Assembly: GCA_024364805.1 (NCBI GenBank)
Contig: CM044488.1
Coordinates: forward strand, 47,892,173-47,917,523
Direction: 5' to 3'
DNA from: Euprymna scolopes
Lineage: Eukaryota > Mollusca > Cephalopoda > Sepiida > Sepiolidae
Length of the DNA stretch: 25,351 nucleotides
How positions within the stretch are numbered: position 1 is the stretch's first letter; the number at the start of each line of letters is the position of its first letter. Position numbers and translations under genes: made by a program. Under the pieces are notes generated by a model. That model ran no database searches. It worked only from the letters and a program-made list of their open reading frames with translations, and was not told the DNA's origin. Below are positions 21,201-25,351 of this stretch, one piece after another.

Positions 21201-22768
21201 ACCTCATGGACATACTCTAAGATTGTATCGGTCTTCTAGTATTTTGTAACTAGAGACCTCTTCAGGCAATCATGCTTACATTAAGGGAATCAATAACGAT
21301 TTGTTACTGATATATATATACACACACACACACATATATATATATATATCCAGGAGATGATGCTTGGCACACATGGCTTGAAATGGTTATGGTTGTGTTC
21401 TCCGTGATATAAGTTTAAAATTTTTAAATAAAATATGTATGGTATAGCTTTGAAGCCAAATTATAACGCAAAGATTTTGTAAAAGAAACAAACATTCATT
21501 TGCTTAAGATTATTTATAATTTCGGCGTAATACGCCATCTTCGGAATATTTTTTTCATATTATGTTGTTATTAACAGGAAAGATTTACTAGTAAACATTT
21601 GTATGTTCTTTTTCAATGGTGATATTTTTTAATATCAAAGAGATTATGCTTGGCGCGCATGGTTTGAAATGGTTATGGTTGTGTTCTCTGTGTTATATAT
21701 ATGTTTTGTTATTTAATTATGTTTTCTTTGATTTTTAATTTACAAAATTTTGTTCATGTTAAGTTAGCACTTGCTAACTGGTGACCCTAATATTCCTTAA
21801 GGTTTCATTTGTTTTTTGTTTTTTTTATTATGCATGCACGTCCGTGTCTTATGTTTCATTTTCTTTCTTCGCCATAACATAACATATATAGACAATTTAT
21901 ATTAATTATCGACATGGTTCCTGGTAATGTTCAAAGACGCTATTGTCATACGAATGGTTCTACAAAGGTCAGAGACCGTGCCACTATAATCAGATAATCC
22001 ATTTAAATGCCATTTTTGTGTTAAATATTTATTATATATTCATTTTTGTGTTAAATATTTATCATATATTCATCTTTGTGTTAAATATTTATTATATATT
22101 CATTTTTGTGTTAAATATTTATTATATATTCAAGTAAACATTTTGATTAATTTTATTTCATCTTCCGCCTGCAGGTTGTGACAGAACCTCCCAATGGCCT
22201 CAAACTTAATCTTCGAGGAACTTACCACAAAATTTCACCGCTTTCCTTGGTATCGTGCCCCCACGAATCGTTTCCATATCTTGTATTTGTCCTTGCCTTT
22301 TTCCATGCTGTTGTCCAAGAACGGCGCAAATATGGCAAAGTAGGCTGGAATGTTCCATACGATTTCAATGAATCTGATTTCCAGGTTTGCATGCAAATCC
22401 TCAACACTTATCTGACCAAGGCTAATTCACAAGGAGAAACGGAAATACCTTGGAACAGTCTGAAATATCTCATTGGAGAGGTAAGTCTACTTTGTTTGGT
22501 TGTTTTATAATGTAGAACCAGCACTTAAGTTTGTGTAGCTTCATTTGTTTCCTTATCAAAAATATATTTTTTATTAATCTCTGCTTTTCTTTGCAGGTCA
22601 TGTATGGTGGACGCGCCATTGATAGCTTTGACCGTCGAGTTCTGAACATTTATATGAATGAATACATGGGAGACTTCATTTTCGATACCTTTCAACCTTT
22701 CCATTTCTTCCATAATGAGGAAGTGGATTACTTTATTCCTAATGGGTCAAGCAAAGACGTATTTGTTG
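4588..22768 (+). CDS. DNAH10: Axonemal dynein heavy chain 10, partial, nine exons
   Basis: This is the spliced host gene of the window. Its product is a force-generating heavy chain of the inner dynein arm I1/f in motile cilia and sperm flagella, where DNAH10 pairs with DNAH2 (family knowledge). Nine exons join in one open frame of about 642 codons with phases 1-0-2-0-1-0-0-0-0-1. Landmarks in order are [20 protein letters not shown] (end of AAA5), [90 protein letters not shown] (AAA6), [19 protein letters not shown] and [13 protein letters not shown] (AAA6 lid and C-terminal region). [13 protein letters not shown] and the 20-residue LGDKEV motif favour DNAH10 over other axonemal chains. All introns are GT-AG. 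The gene is open at both ends: the exon before 4588 ends on codon position 1, and the exon after 22768 lies outside. All nine exons are intact, so the gene looks functional. Promoter and polyadenylation site are not in the window. Confidence 0.95.
5193..7032 (-). mobile_element. CR1/Jockey-like LINE fragment with RT domain
   Basis: An antisense LINE fills most of intron 1. From the right edge the minus strand gives RT fingers and palm ([20 protein letters not shown], then ALDISKVFY), [16 protein letters not shown] near 6590-6650, an active-site region read as [11 protein letters not shown] in place of the usual YADD, then the thumb/C-terminal part [16 protein letters not shown] and [13 protein letters not shown] near 5780. 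Several frameshifts and stops make it inactive. The 3' end reaches TTTTTATCACAG at about 5196. A possible 7-bp target duplication TTCATTG lies at 5186-5192 and 7033-7039; it is weak. About 390 bases beyond 5590 are a 3' extension shared with 10049-10506. Confidence 0.85.
7062..7150 (+). CDS. DNAH10: DNAH10 exon b (AAA5)
   Basis: The acceptor is TTCTGCAG before 7062 and the donor is GTAAAC at 7151. The exon holds 29 codons plus two bases; the split serine codon is completed by the first base of the next exon. It reads [20 protein letters not shown] then QREHLIQET, the conserved continuation of AAA5 after the VTMK end of the previous exon. An antisense LINE ends only about 30 bases upstream of the acceptor. 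Confidence 0.95.
7359..7752 (+). repeat. 390-bp TTC/TTG polypyrimidine-rich tract
   Basis: Nearly pure TTC at the start (about 7362-7390) degenerates into mixed TTC, TTG, TCA and CTT units. Long Ser/Phe-rich and Lys/Asn-rich frames on both strands are products of the repeat and are not genes. It sits in intron 2, with the pyrimidine strand as the sense strand. Confidence 0.9.
8006..8333. mobile_element. Foldback element (family A, diverged copy 2)
   Basis: Arms at about 8006-8130 and 8231-8333 follow the order of the copy at 1829-2170: GAAAAAT, TTGTTTTTGTTTAATATT, AAATGAAGAATC on the left and ATAATACTAACTGGATTTTAA, TTCCTCA, ACAATTTTTC on the right. The match is loose but covers both arms in the right orientation. 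The centre differs. Non-coding. Confidence 0.6.
8426..8555 (+). CDS. DNAH10: DNAH10 exon c (AAA5)
   Basis: The acceptor is CCTTTTAG before 8426 and the donor is GTGAGA at 8556. The single leading base completes a serine codon, then [30 protein letters not shown] and [10 protein letters not shown] follow, ending in phase 0. The DSLLRELA and GNMLDN segments are invariant in many axonemal heavy chains. The frame stays open past the donor into a SINE, but that read-through is not dynein-like. Confidence 0.95.
8712..8999 (+). mobile_element. SINE with AACC tail, copy 1
   Basis: Flanked by an exact 14-bp duplication, TCCATGAAAGTTCT (8698-8711 and 9000-9013). The body matches 14054-14330 closely: ACCTTAAACTATATCCAGTG, CCCCAGCTTG.GGGCTTTGGG, TTCAAAATCTTTGGATTCGG and AAAAGGGTTGATATGC, ending CAACCAACC. 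This copy has about 45 extra 5' bases (8712-8758) not present in the other, and lacks a 35-bp internal block. No clear Pol III A/B boxes were identified in the head. Confidence 0.85.
9014..9428. other. Unassigned intronic sequence
   Basis: A short + frame at 9124-9369 (starting [12 protein letters not shown]) is not recognised. Nothing else supports coding. It may be an old repeat. Confidence 0.4.
9503..10953 (-). pseudogene. Mariner transposase pseudogene
   Basis: The coding remnant of the mariner reads from about [20 protein letters not shown] near 10950 to a stop at 9503-9505 after [11 protein letters not shown]. It is not functional: the start Met is not visible, at least one in-frame stop follows RRFSTQ, there is a frame disturbance after TDYHF, and a 458-bp LINE tail interrupts it just after KWVL. 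The segment that should encode YDN after KWVL is absent at the insertion. The D,D34D catalytic triad is still recognisable. Confidence 0.88.
10049..10506 (-). mobile_element. LINE 3'-tail insertion inside the mariner
   Basis: Very close match, with few differences, to 5196-5651 in the same orientation, from ACTAATTTTTATCACAG at the left to the end of GATAAGGGGTAATGAG at the right. It contains only 3' UTR plus the 3' extension and no ORF2 coding sequence, as in a severely 5'-truncated LINE insertion. No target duplication is visible. Instead about 12 bases of the mariner that should encode YDNR are missing at the site. Confidence 0.85.
11146..11639. other. Intronic sequence with a 131-bp spaced direct repeat
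   Basis: AATAACACCAG...TCTCAGCATTGCT (11340-11382) recurs as AAATAACATCAG...TCCCAGCATTGCT (11471-11514). Otherwise nothing recognisable. The frames here (11291-11479, 11376-11720) show no family signature before the LINE begins. Confidence 0.45.
11640..12240 (+). mobile_element. CR1/Jockey-like LINE, internally deleted
   Basis: The + strand gives [20 protein letters not shown] and [14 protein letters not shown] (RT active-site region, with YAND where YADD is expected). Within a few codons the C-terminal tail follows directly: [31 protein letters not shown] and SFWNSL. The several hundred bases that normally separate these parts are missing around 11868-11885. The 3' end is A-rich (to about 12270). 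It is the only clear sense-oriented RT-bearing copy in the window. Confidence 0.8.
12515..12860. repeat. Diverged tandem repeat, about 120-bp period
   Basis: GAGAAGACAATGGAAGCGTTCTC (near 12520) recurs as GAGAAGACAACGGAAGTGGTCTC (near 12642). CTCTAAGTG...GGGAATAACCCCTT (near 12548) recurs as CTCTAAGTG...GGAGAGAACCCCTT (near 12760), followed in both by matching AT-rich sequence with ACATA/CATATGTATA. Two to three degenerate units. Confidence 0.5.
12997..13640 (-). mobile_element. CR1/Jockey-like LINE, 5'-truncated copy with poly(A)
   Basis: The minus-strand frame from about 13610 to 13130 reads [85 protein letters not shown] and [13 protein letters not shown], then stops. Its 3' UTR shares the ATCAAGGCC...GGATAAGGGTTAA block with the copies at 5193 and 10049, but ends at once in poly(A) (poly-T at 12997-13008). 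It therefore lacks their 390-bp 3' extension. Its open C-terminal frame suggests a young copy. Confidence 0.88.
13641..14041. other. Unannotated intronic sequence
   Basis: AT-rich, with no ORF, repeat or motif that I can support. Confidence 0.5.
14054..14330 (+). mobile_element. SINE with AACC tail, copy 2
   Basis: Flanked by the 12-bp duplication ACCATGGAATAC (14042-14053 and 14331-14342). It starts at GGTCCTGGATATGACC, so it lacks the 5' head of copy 1, and carries a 35-bp block (about 14156-14190) absent there. The block is bounded by GGTCC repeats, which suggests deletion between short repeats in copy 1. The tail is CAACCAACCAACC. Confidence 0.88.
14559..14832 (+). CDS. DNAH10: DNAH10 exon d (AAA5-AAA6 junction)
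   Basis: The acceptor is CGTTTCAG before 14559 and the donor is GTGAGA at 14833. It encodes 91 residues plus one base, so the glycine of GCTG is split. Visible motifs are [57 protein letters not shown] and [19 protein letters not shown]. The YRP...RG...LFFVL...MYQYSL pattern is the classic dynein segment between AAA5 and AAA6. A 6-kb intron full of repeats precedes it. Confidence 0.95.
14877..15080. mobile_element. Partial foldback arm (family B relative)
   Basis: 14877-14992 aligns with both arms of the 18831-19400 element: AAATATTGAAT, AATGGTA, GTAACGTATCCAAAGATTACG, GATAAAGTAGAAAA and TTAATTAT. Further inside, CTAGCAGAGGAAGTAACT (15050-15067) matches the inner arm. No facing arm was seen, so it is a single-ended relic. 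It starts 44 bases after the exon d donor. Confidence 0.6.
15081..15589. other. Unannotated intronic sequence
   Basis: AT-rich with a poly-A run at 15390-15406. No coding or repeat family recognised. Confidence 0.45.
15590..15735 (+). mobile_element. LINE C-terminal scrap, + strand
   Basis: TTTGGAATTTCCTCCTTGCT then CTGTACCAACATACAGAAAT translate roughly as [23 protein letters not shown]. This matches the ORF2 tail LWNFLPAACFPGCTDVQKFK of the copy at 3527-4021. Short and degraded. Confidence 0.6.
16110..16235 (-). mobile_element. LINE fragment, minus strand
   Basis: The minus strand near 16190-16135 reads [17 protein letters not shown], matching [19 protein letters not shown] of the copy at 12997-13640. 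AGAGCGGTAAAATTATC at the right matches GGAGCAGTAGAATTATC near 6222 in the intron 1 LINE. Only about 125 bases are recognisable. Confidence 0.6.
16355..16458 (+). CDS. DNAH10: DNAH10 exon e (AAA6 start)
   Basis: Two leading bases complete the split glycine, then [20 protein letters not shown] and [11 protein letters not shown] follow, ending in phase 0 before the donor GTGAGT at 16459. The acceptor reads TTTTTAAAG, so the base before the terminal AG is A rather than the usual pyrimidine. The polypyrimidine tract upstream is strong, and no alternative AG keeps the conserved FEKHKLLF join. The acceptor is therefore accepted but flagged as weak. Confidence 0.9.
16582..16790. repeat. Unclassified interspersed repeat, copy 2
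   Basis: Co-linear with 3091-3354 through TGTAGACTCCGTCACAAAG, AACGTGATC, CTTTTTATATC, TGACGTAACTTC and CATTTGCAT. The 5' flank (16525-16572) holds a loose direct repeat of the 3' end (TAAC.T...ACACG...GCAT.CAAAC), so the unit may be longer than stated. Confidence 0.5.
16800..17310. other. Intronic sequence with CTGT-rich segment
   Basis: 17046-17093 carries interrupted GTCT units. The adjoining segment (17095-17300) has no ORF; it looks like old repeat sequence but I cannot name a family. Confidence 0.4.
17311..17392 (+). mobile_element. tRNA-like SINE head
   Basis: TGGTACAGTGG (17318-17328) fits the Pol III A box and GTTTCGATTCT (17361-17371) fits the B box at normal tRNA spacing. A T-run follows at 17392. 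The acceptor stem does not close, so this is a tRNA-derived SINE relic or tRNA pseudogene, not a working tRNA. The B-box side resembles 25306-25330. Confidence 0.55.
17770..17815 (+). repeat. ATT microsatellite, about 15 units
   Basis: An uninterrupted TTA/ATT run ends 17 bases before exon f. It takes the place of most of the usual polypyrimidine tract; only TTTCTATTCAG remains next to the exon. TATTAACCG at its edge could serve as branch point. Confidence 0.9.
17833..17988 (+). CDS. DNAH10: DNAH10 exon f (AAA6)
   Basis: Fifty-two codons in phase 0 at both ends, with acceptor TATTCAG before 17833 and donor GTAAGT at 17989. The sequence includes [20 protein letters not shown] and [17 protein letters not shown], then ends VWQD. 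The GNI.LE...KKP.AWL...GWEDI core is typical. The KHDKVWQD end is more variable between species, as in other dyneins. An ATT microsatellite lies 17 bases upstream. Confidence 0.94.
18104..18708. mobile_element. TIR element (Tc1/mariner-type ends) with duplicated left end
   Basis: TA at 18104-18105 and at 18707-18708 bound inverted ends of about 43 bases: CAAGGGTCGTTTCAAAAGTA at the left, and the reverse complement of the right end reads CGAGGGGCATTCCAAAAGTA, both followed by a CTCCTATTTTTT block. The left end region recurs at 18333-18455 (GAGGGTCGTTTCAAAATTAA, TTGAAG.GCTACGAAAACAGG). The unit is therefore a complete element plus an extra copy of its own left part. Long T runs at 18219-18230 and 18249-18277. 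No transposase. Confidence 0.75.
18831..19400. mobile_element. Large foldback element (family B), 570 bp
   Basis: Outer arms of about 115 bases (18831-18945 and 19284-19400) are inverted copies: AAAAAATATTGAATTTCAAG against AAAAAATATTGCATTTCAAG, then GGTACC/AGTACC, TAATTGTCAT, CAAATAGTAACATATC, AAAAATTACG and AACGATAA. A second inner pair (GGGGAAGTAACT near 19030; facing AATTACCTCCCC near 19210) extends the pairing. No ORF. A related single arm lies at 14877-15080. Confidence 0.8.
19401..20011. other. Unannotated intron sequence before exon g
   Basis: Non-coding, very AT-rich. 19575-19615 has loosely repeated CTAACC-like steps. The acceptor tract of exon g is TCTTATTCTCTCATTTCAG. Confidence 0.5.
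20012..20551 (+). CDS. DNAH10: DNAH10 exon g (AAA6 core)
   Basis: This is the largest exon, 180 codons in phase 0, with acceptor CTCATTTCAG before 20012 and donor GTCAGT at 20552. It starts [10 protein letters not shown] and carries the AAA6 landmarks [107 protein letters not shown] and LQRSLK. AAA6 does not hydrolyse nucleotide in dyneins; it closes the ring. The frame is uninterrupted, which argues against a pseudogene. Confidence 0.97.
20552..21300. other. Intron sequence, weak coding-like stretch not supported
   Basis: 20867-21079 stays open on the + strand but contains no domain. It includes an 11-bp unit AGGAACTGCAC repeated in tandem near 20977-21000. Possibly an old transposon scrap; family unknown. 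Confidence 0.35.
21308..21349 (+). repeat. TA/CA dinucleotide microsatellite
   Basis: TATATATATA, then CACACACACACA, then TATATATATATATAT. It adjoins the first copy of the direct repeat at 21344. Confidence 0.9.
21344..21698 (+). repeat. 65-bp direct repeats flanking a 220-bp AT-rich core
   Basis: 21344-21411 and 21631-21698 share ATATC, GAGAT.ATGCTTGGC, GCATGG.TTGAAATGGTTATG and GTTGTGTTCTC.GTG. The spacer has a short palindrome GGCGTAATACGCC (21524-21536) but no ORF. It could be a tandemly repeated unit of about 286 bp seen 1.2 times, or two ends of one element. Confidence 0.7.
22011..22130 (+). repeat. Four-copy 30-bp tandem repeat
   Basis: Units start at 22011, 22041, 22071 and 22101, each CATTTTTGTGTTAAATATTT plus ATTATATATT, with one or two substitutions. 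Being a multiple of three, it gives an artificial repetitive frame. It ends 44 bases before exon h. Confidence 0.95.
22175..22480 (+). CDS. DNAH10: DNAH10 exon h (AAA6 lid)
   Basis: 102 codons in phase 0, with acceptor CCTGCAG before 22175 and donor GTAAGT at 22481. It begins [17 protein letters not shown] and contains [40 protein letters not shown] and [20 protein letters not shown] and [16 protein letters not shown] are hallmark dynein heavy-chain strings. A 30-bp tandem array ends only 44 bases upstream of the exon. Confidence 0.97.
22597..22768 (+). CDS. DNAH10: DNAH10 exon i (start of C-terminal region)
   Basis: 57 codons plus one base, with acceptor TTTGCAG before 22597 and donor GTAAGA at 22769. 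It reads [38 protein letters not shown] and [17 protein letters not shown], then a split codon starting with G; glutamate is expected there from DNAH10 orthologues. Only 116 bases of intron separate it from the previous exon. Its last 11 bases form the first half of unit 1 of the minisatellite at 22758-22977. The next exon was not found in the window. Confidence 0.95.
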
Positions 22769-22977
22769 GTAAGAAAAATGTATTTATTGTAAGAAAAATG
22801 TATTTGTTGTAAGAAAAATGTATTTGTTGAAAAAAATATCTTTGGTGTAAATAAGATGTATTTGTTATAAGAAGGATGTGTTTGTTGCAAGAAAGACACA
22901 TTTGTTGTAAATAAGACACATTTGTTGTAAGAAAAATGTATTTGTTGTACTAAAGGTGTATTTGTTGGAAAGAAAGA
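22758..22977 (+). repeat. Minisatellite spanning the exon i splice donor
   Basis: Eleven head-to-tail units of 18-21 bases, consensus TGTATTTGTTGTAAGAAAAA. Unit 1 (22758-22778) is the exon/intron junction itself: CGTATTTGTTG is exonic and GTAAGAAAAA is intronic. Later units start near 22779, 22799, 22819, 22837, 22857, 22877, 22897, 22917, 22937 and 22957. Units 2, 3 and 9 keep GTAAGA; units 5 and 8 have GTAAAT. Similarity fades in the middle units. Confidence 0.9.
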
Positions 22978-23119
22978 CTCAAAAATAGTAAGACAGATAT
23001 CAAGTCAGTGCAGAAATTTTTGCCGGTTTATAATTGATTGCATACATATTGTTATTAAACATATCACTATGATTAATTTATAACTTTTTCTTTCTCATTC
23101 TCACCCATGTTGACCAGAA

Positions 23120-23390
23120 AACGATCTTCTTTAGGCAACAGAAAGAGTGTCATCTTTCATCATGATAATGCTCATCCTCATACAGCACTATTGACCAAAA
23201 ATCTCCTTGGAGTATTTGGTTGGAAAATCTTGCCACATCTTGCATATTCTCCTGACCTGGCTCTCTCGGATTATTTCGAGGATTTCAAAACCATTTAAAT
23301 GGCATTAAGTTAATATCATGAAAGGAGATTGAACATGAGTTAGGTTCATAGTTCACATAAAAAACTAAAGAATTTTACAAACAAGGCATT
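23120..23390 (+). pseudogene. Mariner transposase fragment
   Basis: The + strand reads NRKSVIFHHDNAHPHTALLT (second catalytic Asp), FGWKILPHLAYSPDLALSDY (third catalytic Asp), then in shifted frames FQNHLNG and KEFYKQGI, all SETMAR-like mariner. The N-terminal half and both terminal repeats are missing. It differs from the mariner at 9429-11145, which has LYDNARLH and TDYH, so it is a separate lineage. The TIR element at 23395 begins where it fades. Confidence 0.8.
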
Positions 23391-23394
23391 TCGT

Positions 23395-24037
23395 GGCACT
23401 TCTGCATTATACGGACGGTGGCTTTTTTTCTGTGCGTTTCGCTAAACTGTCATCAGAGGACGATAACTCACTTTTGGGGGGAAATTCTTTGGAAACTATT
23501 TATCTTAAAACCTGATTTAAAAGTGATAATGAATTGAGTAAGTTCATTCATTTCATTCCATTCAAATTATTTATTGATTTTAAAATTAAAACTATAATAC
23601 ATATAACTTTGTTGACTCTTCAACAGGTGCCACAAAAAAAATTAAAACTATATTTTGTTACAATTTTACTTTATTCAGAAAATGTTTTGGAAAGAAAAAA
23701 TCCCGTGTTGCTTTAATTCGAAAAAATATTTCATTTAAATTATTAAATTGCCCGGAAAAAAATACAATTTTACTTTAATTCAAAACATGTTTCAAGAACA
23801 AAAATCTAATGTTGTTTTTATTACAAAATTGTTTCATTAAAATTATATTTTCTTACGCAGATTTTTCAATAAATATTTTTACAATTATATTTTGATACAT
23901 TTTTATACAATAAATGTTTGAGTTTTCAAATATCTTTGTGTTTGCAAAATGAATATTGTTTGTTATTTATTTGACCAAGAAGAAATTGGAGTTATCGCCC
24001 CCGAACAATGCCGCCGTCCGTGCAATGCAGAAGTGCC
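23395..24037. mobile_element. TIR element, 640 bp, non-coding
   Basis: A 28-bp end at 23395-23422 (GGCACTTCTGCATTATACGG...) and its inverted copy at 24010-24037 agree at 25 of 28 positions. Similarity continues inward through GGCGATAACTC-like blocks (23458-23470 and 23989-24000), giving arms of about 60-85 bases. The core is AT-rich with a diverged tandem unit. No ORF and no clear target duplication. MITE-like; superfamily unassigned. Confidence 0.7.
23660..23855 (+). repeat. Diverged tandem repeat, about 104-bp period
   Basis: ACAATTTTACTTTA starts both units (23660 and 23764), followed in each by TTCA.AA.ATGTTT, AAAAATC, TGTTG.TTT and TTTCATT.AAATTAT in the same order. Lies inside the TIR element. 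Confidence 0.6.
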
Positions 24038-25270
24038 TAAGTTCGTCGCAGATAGGATCAGGTTATAGAGAGCAAACGTTTTATTGTTGCTAATAAAGTT
24101 TTTTTTTTTTTTATCACACAGTTTTTTTATTTACAAGATGAAATTTTACATCGGCAAAACTTTTGCACCACCTAATAATTTAGAAAATAACTTACTTGGA
24201 GCTGAAGGCTCGTGTTGCCTCACTAGTATCCGACATGTTGGATCTGAAAAGCAATGCGCACACGATCCTCTTTGGCTTATATACACTAAACGCACATGCA
24301 TCAAATGTATATAACGGTTGGCAGAAGAAGGAATGGAGAAAGAGATTTGGTGAAAGGAATCAATTTAATTCTACAAACTTTCAATTTTCACAATAGATGT
24401 GCAACTAAAAATAAAGTAAACTATTTAATCATTTTCAAAATGACTAGATTTGAAAAAGAAAGTTATGAATATGTTGCCTTTTTAAATAAAATATGTGGCT
24501 ATTTTTATATGATTAATAAAATACTCCAGGGTTTAGCTCAGCCAATATCTATCGGTTTGAGATCTTTTTAACGTTTGTTTTTGGTTTTCAATGAATTTTC
24601 TTGTGAATAGAAAATAATCTAAAATGCAATTTAAAATTCGTCAGTCTGTTCTCTTGGGCGCTTCTTCTAAAATCTGAGAATGACGGCTTCCATCGAAGAT
24701 TGTGTTGCACGATGACGTCTCAATTGGTATAGCCACGTCACGCACTGTCAGTAATCCGAAATGCTTCAAAGTGTGTCCCACATTGATGTCGATGAACCAA
24801 AATTAAACGGTAGGCTAACTTAAGACATGGAAGGGATCAGATCACGATGAGTTTATCCTATCAGGCGGCACAAGCGAAATGGCAACAGAAAGAAGTTGGA
24901 AATTTTTTATGAAGACGAAAAATGAAAATAATATTCTAGAAAGACAGAGAGGGGAGATCGCTATTTTGTAGCAGAAGTTGCTGCATAGATACCCATCCTT
25001 CTGGCCTTGTTGGATGTGAAGTAAACCGGTTACAACGTTTTGGTTAAAAGGACAGACTTCTTCAATCCAAATCAATTTTATTGAAACAGTTTTATAAACA
25101 CAACAAACATGGTTCGAAAAGAATTATGAAAAGCAAGAATACAAAATATCTCAATAATTATAAAACTCTGTGGATCGTCCGGGCGCCTTCTTTGCTTGCT
25201 TGAATCTTGTCTTCGACAATTAGGCAATTCCATCTTTTAAAAAAGTATGACAGGTGAATTTATATATGTA
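24038..25270. other. Unresolved sequence at the right of the window
   Basis: Several short frames (24084-24314, 24196-24396, 24296-24571, minus 24842-25075) with no recognised family. A poly-T run followed by TATCACACAG near 24100-24121 resembles a splice acceptor, but the sequence after it does not translate as dynein. Probably old repeats within the DNAH10 intron. Confidence 0.4.
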
Positions 25271-25274
25271 AGCG

Positions 25275-25351
25275 TATAGGCGTGGCTCAGAGAGTTGTAT
25301 ATTTTGGTTTCGATTCTAATTGATTGCACTCAAGTCATATATATATATATA
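25275..25351 (+). mobile_element. tRNA-like SINE head, partial
   Basis: TGGCTCAGAGA (25283-25293) resembles an A box and GGTTTCGATTCT (25306-25317) a B box, but the spacing is shorter than in a tRNA, so the middle is deleted. TCGATTCTAATTGATTGCA parallels 17364-17382. It ends in a TA microsatellite at the window edge. Confidence 0.4.

Noticed and set aside
21943-22137. Repetitive frame with [10 protein letters not shown] units
   Set aside because: Produced by the 30-bp tandem repeat.
22778-22960. Minisatellite as continued exon coding sequence
   Set aside because: The open frame hits a stop at about 22810, and the sequence has no dynein similarity after the donor.
24100-24320. Possible next DNAH10 exon after a T tract and ATCACACAG
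   Set aside because: The following frames do not resemble the expected dynein continuation in any phase.
24196-24396. Frame starting LELKARVASLVSDMLDLKSN, which looks protein-like
   Set aside because: It opens on TTG, is short, and matches no family I know; it could be part of a repeat, but I cannot support a call.

Overview
The window is animal nuclear DNA: AT-rich, intron-dominated and full of transposon relics. The only host gene I can support is the 3' half of the motor region of an axonemal dynein heavy chain, on the + strand. Its conserved segments match DNAH10 (inner-arm dynein I1/f alpha heavy chain) much better than other dynein paralogues I know. Nine exons were placed by reading-frame continuity, GT-AG boundaries and similarity to DNAH10 (4588-4742, 7062-7150, 8426-8555, 14559-14832, 16355-16458, 17833-17988, 20012-20551, 22175-22480, 22597-22768). 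They total 1926 nt, about 642 codons. They run from the end of AAA5 through AAA6 into the start of the C-terminal region. The gene continues beyond both edges: tail, linker, AAA1-4 and stalk lie upstream, and the last few hundred residues lie downstream.

The repeats suggest a lophotrochozoan, most likely a cephalopod mollusc. They include CR1/Jockey-like LINE tails, SETMAR-like mariners, a SINE ending in AACC repeats, tRNA-headed SINE relics and many foldback elements. This is an inference from repeat style, not a species identification.

Layout. 1-4587: probable upstream intron with three hairpin elements (972-1196, 1261-1372, 1829-2170), an unclassified repeat (3091-3354) and a LINE tail with target-site duplication (3428-4059). 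4743-7061: intron 1, mostly an antisense LINE. 7151-8425: intron 2, with a 390-bp TTC/TTG tract and a diverged foldback copy. 8556-14558: the largest intron, with a SINE, a near full-length mariner split by a LINE tail, two further LINE fragments, a tandem repeat and a second SINE. 14833-16354 and 16459-17832: introns with a foldback relative, LINE scraps, a second copy of the unclassified repeat and a tRNA-like SINE head. 17989-20011: a partly tandem-duplicated TIR element and a 570-bp foldback. 20552-22174: a long direct repeat and a 30-bp x4 array just before exon 8. After 22768: a minisatellite that starts across the exon 9 splice donor, a mariner fragment and a 640-bp TIR element, then unresolved sequence.

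The most unusual observation is the 11-unit minisatellite at 22758-22977. Its first unit is the exon 9/intron junction itself, so it lays a row of decoy 5' splice sites beside the real one. The second theme is the number of long inverted repeats within one gene's introns, which could fold into double-stranded RNA in the dynein pre-mRNA. No rRNA gene, intact tRNA gene, CRISPR array, bacterial-type operon or complete virus-like element was found.
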